Assembly (NCBI GenBank): GCA_017508195.1
Contig: JAFVZL010000024.1
Location: forward strand, 1 to 51,020
DNA: 51,020 bases
DNA from: Clostridia bacterium
GTDB taxonomy: Bacteria > Bacillota > Clostridia > Oscillospirales > CAG-272
Direction of reading: 5' to 3'
Made by a program: the position numbers and the translations under genes. Shown here piece after piece: positions 5,884-16,206 of the stretch. The first letter of the stretch is position 1. Every line of letters begins with the position of its first letter. Under the pieces are notes generated by a model that did no database searches, was not told where the DNA came from, and saw nothing but the letters and a program-made list of their open reading frames with translations.

Positions 5884-8800
5884 ATGAAAGTAAGTTACAG
5901 AATTTTATGTTTGATATTGGCTGTTGCCACCTGCTTCTCGCTTGCGGCGTGCAGCCATACCGTGCCCGAGGCGCAGATCCCCGGACAGTCCGAGTCGGGC
6001 AACCCCGAAATAAATACCGAAGGCGGTAAGGAGATCGGTAACGGCGATATACACTTTGAGTCGGTAAACGATTACGATAAAACCGTAAATGACGTCAATA
6101 TGGAAAGCAGCTCCGACAGCTTCGAGCTTCTCGATGTATCCTACGGTGAGAGCGACAAATTCGTCTATACCGCGACCGTTTCGTTTGAGAACGGTGTGGC
6201 TGCGGGTCTTGCCTTCGGCTCGGAGGATGGCTCCCACTACTGGGTATTCAACGTCGACAGACAGGCTAACCGTGTGAAGCTTATTTACTTCACGGAAAAG
6301 GACGGTGAGACTAAGGCGGTCGAGCTTCTTACCGATTACTTTATAGGTAACGATAAGATGACCGACAGCGAAAGACGCCTTGTAGGCTCTAAGGTCGCTA
6401 CGATCGACAAGGTTCAGCTCAAGGTGATCATCACACCTGGGGAGAATGAGGTAAACGCTGAGTTCTACGCCGACAATATCCGCAGGTTCGGAATTGACAA
6501 CACGATAGATCTCAACACGCTCGAGAAGCTTCCCGAGGGAGTATCCTACGGCGGCGGTAATATCGGCTTCAATTGCTTCGCATCGAAGATAAGGTTTGCC
6601 GATATCTACTTCGGTAAGAGTGATTATTCCTATTATACCGAGCTCTACCGCAACCAGTATCACTTCTCGCAGTACGCACACTGGAATAACGACCCCAACG
6701 GTCTTATTTACTACGGCGGCTACTATCATATCTACTATCAGCATCATCCCTACAACAACTATTGGGGTGAGATGTATTGGGGACATGCAAGAAGTAAGGA
6801 CCTTGCTCACTGGGAGCTTCTACCCATCTGTCTGTTCCCCGACGAGGATTGGGGCACGGGCACAGGTTATATGTGGTCCGGCTCGGCATATGAGTACAGA
6901 CTCGGTGACAGTGACGACGTAGACGTTCTCAACTGGTTCCCGAACGGAGGCGGTAACGGCATTATCGCATTCTACACCCGTGACGGCGGTATGCAGGATC
7001 AGATGATCATGTCGAGTGACGACGGCGGTATGACCTGGACAAAGCGCAGGATGATCCCCCAGACCGTTGCTACCGCAGCTGACGGCATCTATCACAAGGT
7101 CGCATGCCGTGACCCGAAGGTATTCCCACTGAGTGTTGAAGACGGCAAGACCACCGCTTGGGGCATGGTCGTTACGGGTCAGCAGGAAAATAAGGTCTGG
7201 TTCATGAAATCGGATAACCTTCTTAACTGGTCCTATGCAGGACAGTTCTCCTCAAATGCACCCGAGTGTCCCGATCTCGTTACACTGACTGCCGATGACG
7301 GTGAGGTGTATAACGTTCTTTCGCTCACTGCGAGAGATTACATAGTAGGTAAGATCGTTTACGACGGTAACACCGTCACCTTCACCGACAAGGACGGAGG
7401 TCCTATCGACGCGAGTGACTTCCGCAAGATGGACTTCGGACCCGACTCCTACGCAACTCAGACCTTCAGCATAAGAGACAGCGCGAGCGATTACTTCGGT
7501 AAGACGGTATCCATCAGCTGGTACGCAGGCGTTCCCGCAGACACGGACAGCGGCATTTATGCAAACGCGAGAAAGGTCTGGAACGGCAGCGGTATGACCA
7601 TCCCCGTTGTCTGGGGTCTTGCAAGCGAGGGTGACGATTATATCCTTACTCAGACACCCATCGTCAAGGACGGAGATGCTTTCGAGAAGGTAAACGTCGT
7701 CAGCGCCTGGGGTGAAAAGATCGACGGCTCGAGCGAAAACCTTCTTAAGAACGTAAACACGCACATATTCGAGATGCTTCTCGATATAGATAACCCGAAT
7801 AACGAGGCAATATCCATAAAGATAAACGTCGGTGAGGGTGAATACACAGAGATCGGCTGGAACGAGACAGACGGCTATTACGTAGACCGCAGAAATACCT
7901 CGTCGGCAGGTCTTAACATCAGAGATTACAGATTCAAATACACGTCGGGGCCGAGAAGCTTCGATAAGCAGAGCTTCTACATCCTCTCGGATAACGGCGG
8001 AGTCGAGGTGTTCTGCGACGACTTCAAGATTCCGTTCTACGTCCTCACGCTTGCATCCCCCTATTCGGTAAAGGCTGAGTTTTCGGTAGGCGGCGAGGTT
8101 ACGGTTGAAAACCTCGTAATAAACGAGATAGGATCGGTCTGGAGAGACGGTGAGACGGTCGACGGTGAGACGGTACTTTATGTAAGCGATACGTCGGTTG
8201 AGCTCGATACGAGCCTCACCAAGGAAAAAGAGGTGACCGCATACTCGACCTCGGGCGCAGAGATCGATTTCGAGATCGAGAGCGGCAGCAACATTATCGC
8301 GCTCGAAAAGACCTCGGGCGGAGTTAAGGTAAAGGCTCTCGGCGTCGGTAAGGCAACTATCGTTGCCACCTGCGGCAATCAGAGAAAGGCTATTGATGTT
8401 ACCGTATATAACGGTGAGGCGGACACCGACATCCCCTTCGGCTCTGACGGAATAGTTTCAGGCAACTGGATCGCGAAGGGCTCGGAGATAATCGGCACAA
8501 GCCCTGCGGGTGACGGATATATACTCTCCACTCTCGAGGCATCCGATTTCAACTCCTCCGTATCCTTCTCGCTTGATGCGGTTGCGGCAGCGTTCATTTT
8601 CAGAGCAAAGGCTGATATGAGCGACTATATCATCTTCAACTACGATAACAACGAAAAGGTAGTCAAAATGTGGTCTGCTCGCGGTGAGATCGGAAGAGCA
8701 GATGCGCGTGATATCGACACGGCAAACGTGGTGCTCAGAGTCGAGGCTGTCGGCAGCTCGGTAAAGGCGTATATCAACGGCAGACTTGCTATTGATACCG

Positions 8801-9354
8801 TTCTCGCGGAGAGTGAGCCCAAGGAAGGTCTGTTCGGTCTGAACGTATATTCGGGCAAGGCAACCTTCAAGTCGGTGGTAAACTTCAACGAGGATTACAC
8901 CTACGGCGGTACGGGCAGCCTTACCGTTTCGGGTGACTCTAAGCAGGTAATAACCTCGCTTTATAACAAGACGCTGAAGAACACCAAGGTCGACGGTGCA
9001 TTCTACGTAAGCGACGGCAGAAATCTCGTTATTTCTCCCGAGTACTTCGAGCTTTTACCCGTAGGAGTTTACACCTTCAAGGCGTACGGTGCGGCCAGCG
9101 CGTACGAGTTCAACGTAAACGTTACGGCGGTCAGCGAAACCAAGCTTAAGGATATCGCTATTGATAAGGGCTGTAACGCAGTCATCTATCTCGGAAACGT
9201 AAAGGCTGAGTCTGTAAAGCTTAACGGCACGGTGCTCACCGAGGAGCAGTACAAGATAGAGAATTATACCCTGACTATTGATAAGGACCTTTTGACAAAA
9301 GATATCAACGAGGTAATAATAGACGGCAAGACCGTTACAGTTACGTTGGTATAA
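5884..9354 (+). CDS. Multidomain GH32 lipoprotein, probable levanase/exo-inulinase
   Basis: This 1156-residue protein hydrolyses beta-fructan outside the cell. A signal peptide ends in lipobox LAAC (Cys23). A concanavalin-like beta-sandwich spans about 55-240. The GH32 five-bladed propeller starts near 255 with nucleophile motif NNDPNG (Asp270), CRDPK (Asp410, transition-state stabiliser) and ECPD (Glu461, acid/base). The GH32 C-terminal sandwich follows to about 765. A Big_2-like Ig domain lies at about 770-850. A domain at about 855-1000 resembles CBM66, the levan-binding family. A final Ig/X2-like region lies at about 1010-1156. The ATG has GGGAGAG upstream. It follows fructokinase by 14 bases. 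Domain order and the CBM66-like module favour exo-acting levanase; inulin or mixed specificity is possible. Confidence 0.92.
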   Translation: MKVSYRILCLILAVATCFSLAACSHTVPEAQIPGQSESGNPEINTEGGKEIGNGDIHFESVNDYDKTVNDVNMESSSDSFELLDVSYGESDKFVYTATVSFENGVAAGLAFGSEDGSHYWVFNVDRQANRVKLIYFTEKDGETKAVELLTDYFIGNDKMTDSERRLVGSKVATIDKVQLKVIITPGENEVNAEFYADNIRRFGIDNTIDLNTLEKLPEGVSYGGGNIGFNCFASKIRFADIYFGKSDYSYYTELYRNQYHFSQYAHWNNDPNGLIYYGGYYHIYYQHHPYNNYWGEMYWGHARSKDLAHWELLPICLFPDEDWGTGTGYMWSGSAYEYRLGDSDDVDVLNWFPNGGGNGIIAFYTRDGGMQDQMIMSSDDGGMTWTKRRMIPQTVATAADGIYHKVACRDPKVFPLSVEDGKTTAWGMVVTGQQENKVWFMKSDNLLNWSYAGQFSSNAPECPDLVTLTADDGEVYNVLSLTARDYIVGKIVYDGNTVTFTDKDGGPIDASDFRKMDFGPDSYATQTFSIRDSASDYFGKTVSISWYAGVPADTDSGIYANARKVWNGSGMTIPVVWGLASEGDDYILTQTPIVKDGDAFEKVNVVSAWGEKIDGSSENLLKNVNTHIFEMLLDIDNPNNEAISIKINVGEGEYTEIGWNETDGYYVDRRNTSSAGLNIRDYRFKYTSGPRSFDKQSFYILSDNGGVEVFCDDFKIPFYVLTLASPYSVKAEFSVGGEVTVENLVINEIGSVWRDGETVDGETVLYVSDTSVELDTSLTKEKEVTAYSTSGAEIDFEIESGSNIIALEKTSGGVKVKALGVGKATIVATCGNQRKAIDVTVYNGEADTDIPFGSDGIVSGNWIAKGSEIIGTSPAGDGYILSTLEASDFNSSVSFSLDAVAAAFIFRAKADMSDYIIFNYDNNEKVVKMWSARGEIGRADARDIDTANVVLRVEAVGSSVKAYINGRLAIDTVLAESEPKEGLFGLNVYSGKATFKSVVNFNEDYTYGGTGSLTVSGDSKQVITSLYNKTLKNTKVDGAFYVSDGRNLVISPEYFELLPVGVYTFKAYGAASAYEFNVNVTAVSETKLKDIAIDKGCNAVIYLGNVKAESVKLNGTVLTEEQYKIENYTLTIDKDLLTKDINEVIIDGKTVTVTLV

Positions 9355-9428
9355 GACCCATAAAAATCCTGTAAATGTAAACCGTTAGTTAGCAAAAAGT
9401 CAGAGATTTTGATTTGGGAGGTGAAAAA

Positions 9429-10397
9429 TTGGAAACAACGATAAAAGACGTAGCGAAATACGCGGGAGTCGGAGTAGGCACCGTATCGAGAGTTATAAAC
9501 AATGAAAAATCGGTAGGTGCCAAGACCCGTGAAAAGGTTCTCGAGGCTATGAAGGCACTCAACTATTCAAGGAACAATATGGCGTTCCGCTTAAGGAAAA
9601 ACGAAACGCGCATAATTGCTCTGCTCGTGCCCGTCATAAATCACCCCTTCTTCGCAAAGCTTGCGTATTACATAGAGGACGAGGCGAGCAAATTCGGCTA
9701 TTCCGTCCTTCTCGTATCGTCGCAGCAAAAGGTCGATAAGGAGAACGAGATCATAACGAGGATCAACCAAAGAGAGGTTGATGGAGCAGTTTTCGTTACT
9801 CACTATATGCATGAAGAGGACGATCTTTTGGGATGTCCCATCGTATCTATCGACAGGAGCTTCGGTGAGAATATCCCCTACGTTACGAGCGACAACTATG
9901 ACGCTACGAAAAATGCAATAAAATATATGATAGATCACGGGGCCGAGAGGGTGGGCTTCATCGGCTCGAAGCCTCTCGTTCCCTCGGAGGTCTCCGAAAG
10001 AGAGCGCGCGTACATTGACGTTATGGAAGAATACAGCATGACGCCGAGGCTCGTGAATGAGGTCATACAGCACGGAGAGGAGACGATTGTCGTTTCGGAC
10101 TTCATCGAAAAATATCCCGACGTTGACGGAGTTTTCGTTTCGGGATATACGCTCTCTCAGGTCTTTTACGAGGCGGCAACCTCGCTCGGCAAAAAAATAC
10201 CCGACGAAATGCAGATCGTATCATACGACGGCATCTTCAAGCAGTGGGGCATAAGCAATATTACGAGCGTCGAGCAGCCCATTGAGGAGATGGCAAGACA
10301 GGTCGTAAGACTTCTTATTAAAAAGATACGCAATGAAGAAACCTGTCAAAGAACGGTTCTCAAGACCAAGTTCGTGCTGGGTACTACCACAAGATAA
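9429..10397 (+). CDS. LacI-family transcriptional regulator of the fructan locus
   Basis: This is a 322-residue repressor-type protein. The N-terminal helix-turn-helix and hinge (about 3-60) begin TIKDVAKYAGVGVGTVSRVI, the canonical LacI head. A periplasmic-binding-protein-like effector domain follows to the end. I place the start at TTG 9429, five bases after the ribosome binding site GGGAGGTG (9416-9423). An upstream in-frame TTG at 9414 would put this site inside the coding region. The gene lies within the operon, so regulation would be autogenous. Its likely sites are the paired palindromes at 1943-1958 and 1998-2013. The effector is probably fructose, sucrose or a fructo-oligosaccharide (inference). 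Confidence 0.9.
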   Translation: METTIKDVAKYAGVGVGTVSRVINNEKSVGAKTREKVLEAMKALNYSRNNMAFRLRKNETRIIALLVPVINHPFFAKLAYYIEDEASKFGYSVLLVSSQQKVDKENEIITRINQREVDGAVFVTHYMHEEDDLLGCPIVSIDRSFGENIPYVTSDNYDATKNAIKYMIDHGAERVGFIGSKPLVPSEVSERERAYIDVMEEYSMTPRLVNEVIQHGEETIVVSDFIEKYPDVDGVFVSGYTLSQVFYEAATSLGKKIPDEMQIVSYDGIFKQWGISNITSVEQPIEEMARQVVRLLIKKIRNEETCQRTVLKTKFVLGTTTR

Positions 10398-10440
10398 TGA
10401 TTAATTAACATAAAAGCTTAAGGCTGAAAAGGAGAAAATC

Positions 10441-11760
10441 ATGAAAAAGGCTTTAATTTCAATCGTTTCGTTTTTACTCATGCTCACGATGCTGTTCGGT
10501 ATGATCGCGTGCGGTCCGACAGAAACCGAGGGTGAGGCGGGAGCGACCGACACCGAGGGTAACATCATCGTAAAGATCATGTTCCACGTTGATAAGTCCT
10601 CGACCGAGGGTCAGGCGTACCAGAAGAGAGTAAACGCCTTCAACGCGGCATACAAGGACCAGAAGATCAAGGCTCAGGCGATCTTCAAGGCGCGCAGCGC
10701 AGGCGCATCGGGCTATGAGACCGAGCTCCAGAACAATCAGACCGAAGGCACTCTTGCCGACATCATTACCTTTGATGCACCTAACACGGCTGCATACGCG
10801 ACCTCGGGTCTGCTCTACGATATCAGCTCGCTGATCTCCGCTGACGAGCAGTCGAAGTTCTATTCTCTCAACAAGTATAACGGAAAGCTTTACGGTATTC
10901 CGATCCAGGAATCGAGCGCAGGATTCTTCTATAATAAGAAGATCTTCCGCGATGCGGGCATTAACGTCGACGGCATCACCGCTGAGAATCCTTGGACTCT
11001 CGAAGACTTCAAGGACGTTTGCGCGAAGCTCAAGGCACACGGTGTCACCGCCGTTGATATGAGAATCGATGCGACCAAGGATGAGACAGCACCTTATCTT
11101 CTTTATCCCTTCATTTACGCAAACGGCGGCAGCTTCGTCTCCGAGGACGGCTATACCGCAAACGGATATTACAACTCCGCCAACACGGCGAAGGGCTTCC
11201 AGTTCATCAAGGATCTGATCTCGGCAGGATATACCTCCTACGCGATCGGCTCTACCGATTTCTTCACAGGAAAGGTCGGTATGTATCTTTCCTCGGGTTG
11301 GACAATTCCCGATCTTGACAACAAGTACAGAGAATACTTCAGCTCGCGCGACGATTGGGGTCTGTTACCCTATCCCAAGGGCACCGAGGCTGCAAGCGCA
11401 ACGGGCAGCTGGTCCTACGCTATCACCAACAACCATCACACCGACAAGACCGCGAGCCTTGAACTACTCAAGTGGATGACCTCCGCAGAGAGCTCTAGAG
11501 CTATCACCGACGCAACCGGTATGATCCCCGCGCGTAAGGATGCAGTCAAGGATTATGCACCCGGCTCTCCCGAGTACACTCTTATGAAGCAGCTCGAGCT
11601 TAGCGGTACGGAGCGTCCCGTGACCGTTGCATATCCCACCTTCTCCACTACCTTCAACCAGATAATCTTCGGACTCGATAACGGAAACGTCACCGATCTT
11701 CTCAACTCGGCGACAAAGACCCTTCAGGACGCAATAGACAAAATAAAAGAGCGCGGATAA
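10441..11760 (+). CDS. Sugar ABC transporter solute-binding lipoprotein (family 1)
   Basis: This 439-residue binding protein is anchored to the outer face of the membrane. A hydrophobic signal ends with lipobox MIAC (Cys24), followed by a flexible Glu/Gly/Thr-rich linker. The rest has the two-lobe organisation of MalE/UgpB-type proteins, including the typical segments IQESSAGFFYNKKIF near 155 and SSGWTIPDL near 282. The ATG follows AAGGAG by eight bases. It lies directly before two permease genes, so it should deliver sugar to that importer. Fructo-oligosaccharide specificity is inferred from the surrounding GH32 and fructokinase genes. Confidence 0.93.
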   Translation: MKKALISIVSFLLMLTMLFGMIACGPTETEGEAGATDTEGNIIVKIMFHVDKSSTEGQAYQKRVNAFNAAYKDQKIKAQAIFKARSAGASGYETELQNNQTEGTLADIITFDAPNTAAYATSGLLYDISSLISADEQSKFYSLNKYNGKLYGIPIQESSAGFFYNKKIFRDAGINVDGITAENPWTLEDFKDVCAKLKAHGVTAVDMRIDATKDETAPYLLYPFIYANGGSFVSEDGYTANGYYNSANTAKGFQFIKDLISAGYTSYAIGSTDFFTGKVGMYLSSGWTIPDLDNKYREYFSSRDDWGLLPYPKGTEAASATGSWSYAITNNHHTDKTASLELLKWMTSAESSRAITDATGMIPARKDAVKDYAPGSPEYTLMKQLELSGTERPVTVAYPTFSTTFNQIIFGLDNGNVTDLLNSATKTLQDAIDKIKERG

Positions 11761-11782
11761 TCCATATCCGTAAGGATGAAAT

Positions 11783-12754
11783 ATGACTGTTACATCTATT
11801 GTTATATTTTTGTTGTTCCTCTTTGCCTTCGGCGGATTCGTAATATACGATCTTCTCACCGCAAAGCGGCATAAGGAGGTATACCGTGTTAAATCCACGG
11901 TGACGGCGTATCTTATGCTGCTGCCGTCTGTGGCGCTTGCCTTTCTGTTTATATTACTTCCTATATTATATTCGCTCGGCTACGCCTTTACCGATTACTA
12001 CCTTCTTCAGCCCGACAAGATAGGCTTCGTATTCCTTGATAATTTTGCCGAGATCTTCGAGGAGATCTCGACGAAGGGAATGCTATACAATGCAATAATC
12101 AACACGCTGACATTCGTGGTCGGAGTTGTGCCGCTTCAGATAGGTCTGGCTCTGCTCCTCGCGCTTTTCGTAAACCGTCCGGGCATCGGAAGCAAGATAT
12201 TCAAGGTCTGCTTCTTCGCACCCGTTGTAATTTCTCTTTCGGTTACGGCGTTTCTTTGGGAGCAGATACTCGCACCCGGTCCCGGCGGACTTCTGAACTC
12301 GATGCTTTCGGTGTTCGGAGTGGCTCCTCACGACTGGCTGCGTGATCCCGCGACGGCGATGCCCTGTATCATAGTGCTCAGTGCATGGCAGGGCTGCGGA
12401 TATCAGATGCTGATATTCCTCTCGGGTCTTTCAAACATCAGAAAGGACCTTTACGAGGCGGCGTCGCTCGACGGTGCAAATGCATGGCATAAGTTCTGGA
12501 ACGTGACATGGGTAGGACTTCGCTCCACCTTCGTCTATATACTTATCACCGTGTTTATCGGTGCTTGCAGAATTATGACTCAGCCGATGCTTATGACGGG
12601 CTATATGGAGCATACCGTCACGCTGTCCTACTATATGTATAACAGCGGTTATACCGAGCGGCTTGTCGGTGAATCCTCTGCGGTTGCGCTCTTGATGACG
12701 ATATTTATCGGCGGCATAACGCTTATGCAACGCAGACTGTTCAGGGAGAAGTGA
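11783..12754 (+). CDS. Sugar ABC transporter permease, MalF/UgpA type
   Basis: This 323-residue inner membrane protein has an N-terminal helix (about 3-22) separated by a basic stretch from the conserved permease core of six helices (about 45-318). The EAA loop that docks the ATPase is visible as YEAASLDGANAWHKFW (about 231-246). The ATG has a GTAAGGA ribosome binding site. The stop is one base before the partner permease ATG. The extra N-terminal helix distinguishes it from the shortest UgpA homologues. Confidence 0.92.
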   Translation: MTVTSIVIFLLFLFAFGGFVIYDLLTAKRHKEVYRVKSTVTAYLMLLPSVALAFLFILLPILYSLGYAFTDYYLLQPDKIGFVFLDNFAEIFEEISTKGMLYNAIINTLTFVVGVVPLQIGLALLLALFVNRPGIGSKIFKVCFFAPVVISLSVTAFLWEQILAPGPGGLLNSMLSVFGVAPHDWLRDPATAMPCIIVLSAWQGCGYQMLIFLSGLSNIRKDLYEAASLDGANAWHKFWNVTWVGLRSTFVYILITVFIGACRIMTQPMLMTGYMEHTVTLSYYMYNSGYTERLVGESSAVALLMTIFIGGITLMQRRLFREK

Positions 12755-12755
12755 T

Positions 12756-13673
12756 ATGGATACACGAACAAAGGAACTACAGAACTTCAGGCCGAACAAG
12801 ACGCCTGCCAAAAAAACCGTTAAGGAAATTATATATCACGTTGTCGGTATCGTGATCTCGGTTATATTTGTTCTTCCGATCGTTTATATGATAGCGACCT
12901 CGACAAAGAGCGAGAGCGCCTATGCCGCGAGTGTGGGAACACTGAATATGTTTTTACCCGACTTCGCGAACCTTGGAGTAGCGTTTGAAAACTACGGAAA
13001 CGTTTTGCTTAACTACGATATCTGGAAATACGCGCTTAACAGCTGTATATACGCTCTTATAGTTATAGTGCTTAACATTCTGGTGAACGGCCTTGCGGGC
13101 TACGTTATGGCGAAGCTCACCTTCCCCGGAAAGAAGCTGTTATCGTTTATGATAATATTCCTGATAGTCGTACCCGTTGAGACCTCTATCATACCTCTTT
13201 ATTCGATAGTCAAGATCATGCTCGGATTAAAGCAGCAGATGTCTGTGCTCGGCGTGATCCTGCCTGCGACGATAAGCATATTCAACATTTTCCTGTTTAT
13301 GCAATTCTTCGAGAACATACCGAAGGAATACGAGGAGGCGGCAAGGATCGACGGAGCGAGCACGCTCGACGTGTTCTTCAAGGTCATAATGCCTCTGTCG
13401 AAGCCGATAATAGCAACCGTTGCGGTATTCTGCTTTATCGGTGTGTGGAACGATTATCTCTGGCCGTCCATGATACTTCCGTCGGCAGATGACGGCTCGT
13501 GGCCGCTCCTACCGATACAGACAGCGCTTATCACCATCAAGAGTATCGAAAGCATTACTACGGGTGAGATAATGGCTTCGCTCGTGATCACGAGTATTCC
13601 TATCTTCGTGATATACGTTGCGGCACAAAAATACATTGTACAAGGCTTTGGCACGTCCGGGCTTAAAATGTGA
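12756..13673 (+). CDS. Sugar ABC transporter permease, MalG/UgpE type
   Basis: This 305-residue second permease has about six transmembrane helices and the EAA motif EEAARIDGASTLDVFFKV (about 193-210). It begins one base after the upstream permease stop, which suggests translational coupling, and ends with the family-typical QGFGTSGLKM-like tail. With the genes at 2082, 10441 and 11783 it makes a complete CUT1-type importer whose ATPase is encoded at the operon head rather than beside the permeases. Confidence 0.93.
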   Translation: MDTRTKELQNFRPNKTPAKKTVKEIIYHVVGIVISVIFVLPIVYMIATSTKSESAYAASVGTLNMFLPDFANLGVAFENYGNVLLNYDIWKYALNSCIYALIVIVLNILVNGLAGYVMAKLTFPGKKLLSFMIIFLIVVPVETSIIPLYSIVKIMLGLKQQMSVLGVILPATISIFNIFLFMQFFENIPKEYEEAARIDGASTLDVFFKVIMPLSKPIIATVAVFCFIGVWNDYLWPSMILPSADDGSWPLLPIQTALITIKSIESITTGEIMASLVITSIPIFVIYVAAQKYIVQGFGTSGLKM

Positions 13674-13680
13674 GGATAAT

Positions 13681-16197
13681 ATGAATTTTAAGAAACTTCT
13701 GGCATTAATAATGCTTTCTGCAATGCTGATCGTCGGCATGGCGGGATGCGGTGAGACTCCCGATCCGGGACCCGGCACGGACCCCGAGGATGGTAAGAGC
13801 AGCCTCGTTCTGAATTATTCGCTCGATGAGTCGAGCGGAAGTCTTACGAAGGAATCGGTCAGCGGTACGGATTATCTTATCAATTACGTCTTTAACGCTC
13901 AGAACAGAGACGATCTTTTCAAGGAGCCGAATGACCCTCTGAGAAGACCCGGAGTAAAGGGTAACGCCCTTTATATGGACGGATTCTCCAACAATATTGT
14001 AAACAAGGACTTCGTCGCTCCCTCGTCGGCTATCACGATGTCTGCGTGGGTAGCACCGAGAGTATTTGAGAACATCGTTTATTACGACGGTGCATCGGAT
14101 GCCGCGGGACACACCCGTCTTACCTCTATTATTAATAAGGGTGATATCGAGATGTGCGAGGGCTTCCTTCTCGGATACGGCCGTCTCGGTTTGTGGGGTA
14201 TACAGATGGCACTCCACAACGAGGAGACGGGCGAGGACTTCGTGATCGGCTTCTACGATCCGATAAACGCGCTTCCTCTTTACGAGTGGTCTCACGTTGC
14301 GGTCACCTTTGACGGTGCTACCGGTTATATCGGTCTGTTCTATAACGGAGAGAAGTCCTACGAGGCACTTATCCCCGAGCTCGTTTCGACGAGCATCATC
14401 TCCACAGAGGAGCCCCTTCGCGTGGGCTGCTACGTAAGCCCTCAGATAGAGTTCGGTATCAGAAGACAGATGGTATCGGGTCTTCTTGACGAGGTTTCGA
14501 TCTACTCCTCGGCACTTACTCCGAAGGATATCGGTGAGATCTACAACGACACAGACAGAGATGAGGCTCACCCCTATCTCGATTGGAAGGACATCGCTCT
14601 CGACCCCACGGTCTACGAGGGTGACCGCTACCGTCCTCAGTATCACGCAATTCCCCCCGCGGTATGGATGAACGAGCCTCACTCGCCCTTCTACTACAAG
14701 GGAATGTATCACGTATTCTATCAGCATAACCCCGCAGGACCCTATTGGTCTCAGATACGCTGGGCTCACATAGTCAGCGAGGATATGGTCCATTGGAAGT
14801 ACGTCAAGGATGCCGTAGTTCCGACCAAGGGCATCTGTCCCGAGGGTATCTGGACGGGCGGCGCTTGCATAGGACCTGACGGCACGCCGTGGCTCGCTAT
14901 CACGGCAGGCACCAACACGACGACCTGGACGGGTCAGAACGTTGCCTTCGCACACGCAAAGGATCCCGACGATCCCTATCTCGTTGAATGGGTGGTCGAG
15001 GATAAGCTCGTTATCACTCAGCCGAGCGATGACACTCAGGGCGAGAGGGAGCAGTTCCGCGATCCCTTCGTCTGGTACGATGGCGGTACATATTATATGA
15101 TGGTCTCCACCTCTATTCCCGGTGCGGGCGGCTCGGCGGTTATCTATACCTCGCCGAATATGAGAGAGTGGGAGCATCGCGGATATCTTTATCAGTGTGA
15201 TTACGGCAGATATCCCGAGCAGGGTGCGCACTGGGAGTGCGTTGTAATGCTTCCCATCAGCACCAAGGACGGCTCGCAAACCAAGTACATTCTCTTCGAC
15301 TGTCCTCAGTACACGGTAGACGGCTACACCGTTGAGTGCTACTACTGGATAGGAACCTTTGATAAGGAAAGCTGCAGATTTATTGCAGACGACGATAAGC
15401 CGAGGCTCTTTGACCTTGGCAGAGGCGTATATACCGGTCAGAACGGCTTCTGCTACCTCACCGATGAGGATAGAGCGGCAGGTAAGACCGATTACGAGGA
15501 CGGAAGGACCATCCTCTACGCCATAGCTCAGGGTAAGGATGCGGGTACTGCACAGAACTACACCGCAGGCTGGGCGCACAACTTCGCAATTCCGCTCGAG
15601 CTCTGGCTCACCGATGACGGTAAGGACGTTATCCGCGAGCCCATAAAGGAGATCGAGTGCTTAAGAAAAGAAACGCTTTATTACTACGACGGTGCGGGTA
15701 AGACCGCAGACGAGATCAACAAGGACATAGCAGATATCCGCGGCGATATGCTTGAGATCAGAGCAAAGATAGAGCTCGATCCCACGAGCCCCGAGTATTC
15801 TGCGGGTCTGTTCTTCAGATACAATCCCAACGTCGTTGACGGCAGGACTGAGAGAAGTGAGCTCAGATTCTTCGAGGGCGGCGTCCTGTTAGAAAGAATT
15901 CAGTCCTCTATGCTCGATTACGTTAACCGTCAGCCGAGCCACACGTGGGGTAACGTGAAGAGGGAGTATGAAATAACCATACTGCTTGACCGCTCTATGG
16001 TGGAGGTATACATCGACGGAGCTATCAGCTTCACGATGAGAATATATCCGAAGTACGGTGATTCTGATTATCTGAAGGTCTACGACAACAATGCAAATAT
16101 CAAGTTTACCGAGCTCGCGATCTATCGCATGGGCAGTGCTTACAGTGACGAGGTTACACCTCCTTACTACGGCAACATGGGCAACTTAGGTGAATAA
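13681..16197 (+). CDS. GH32-family lipoprotein with N-terminal LamG-like domain and variant nucleophile motif
   Basis: This 838-residue exported lipoprotein has lipobox GMAGC (Cys23). A LamG/concanavalin-like domain covers about 40-290. A GH32-type propeller begins near 320, and a C-terminal beta-sandwich runs from about 670. The RDP motif (QFRDP, Asp461) and the EC motif (HWEC, Glu519) are intact. However, the nucleophile motif usually written WMNDPNG reads WMNEPHSP, with Glu332 where the catalytic Asp normally lies. It may be a divergent fructan hydrolase or transferase (levan fructotransferase-like enzymes are a possibility) or a binding protein. I choose the ATG at 13681 after TGAGGAT. 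A longer frame from 13618 would overlap the permease gene and lacks a ribosome binding site. Confidence 0.88.
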   Translation: MNFKKLLALIMLSAMLIVGMAGCGETPDPGPGTDPEDGKSSLVLNYSLDESSGSLTKESVSGTDYLINYVFNAQNRDDLFKEPNDPLRRPGVKGNALYMDGFSNNIVNKDFVAPSSAITMSAWVAPRVFENIVYYDGASDAAGHTRLTSIINKGDIEMCEGFLLGYGRLGLWGIQMALHNEETGEDFVIGFYDPINALPLYEWSHVAVTFDGATGYIGLFYNGEKSYEALIPELVSTSIISTEEPLRVGCYVSPQIEFGIRRQMVSGLLDEVSIYSSALTPKDIGEIYNDTDRDEAHPYLDWKDIALDPTVYEGDRYRPQYHAIPPAVWMNEPHSPFYYKGMYHVFYQHNPAGPYWSQIRWAHIVSEDMVHWKYVKDAVVPTKGICPEGIWTGGACIGPDGTPWLAITAGTNTTTWTGQNVAFAHAKDPDDPYLVEWVVEDKLVITQPSDDTQGEREQFRDPFVWYDGGTYYMMVSTSIPGAGGSAVIYTSPNMREWEHRGYLYQCDYGRYPEQGAHWECVVMLPISTKDGSQTKYILFDCPQYTVDGYTVECYYWIGTFDKESCRFIADDDKPRLFDLGRGVYTGQNGFCYLTDEDRAAGKTDYEDGRTILYAIAQGKDAGTAQNYTAGWAHNFAIPLELWLTDDGKDVIREPIKEIECLRKETLYYYDGAGKTADEINKDIADIRGDMLEIRAKIELDPTSPEYSAGLFFRYNPNVVDGRTERSELRFFEGGVLLERIQSSMLDYVNRQPSHTWGNVKREYEITILLDRSMVEVYIDGAISFTMRIYPKYGDSDYLKVYDNNANIKFTELAIYRMGSAYSDEVTPPYYGNMGNLGE

Positions 16198-16206
16198 GGA
16201 GGGAGT

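Noticed and set aside
13705-15579. 624-residue minus-strand open frame
   Set aside because: It lies opposite the GH32 lipoprotein gene, which has clear catalytic motifs and codon structure. The antisense frame has no ribosome binding site and is a composition artefact.
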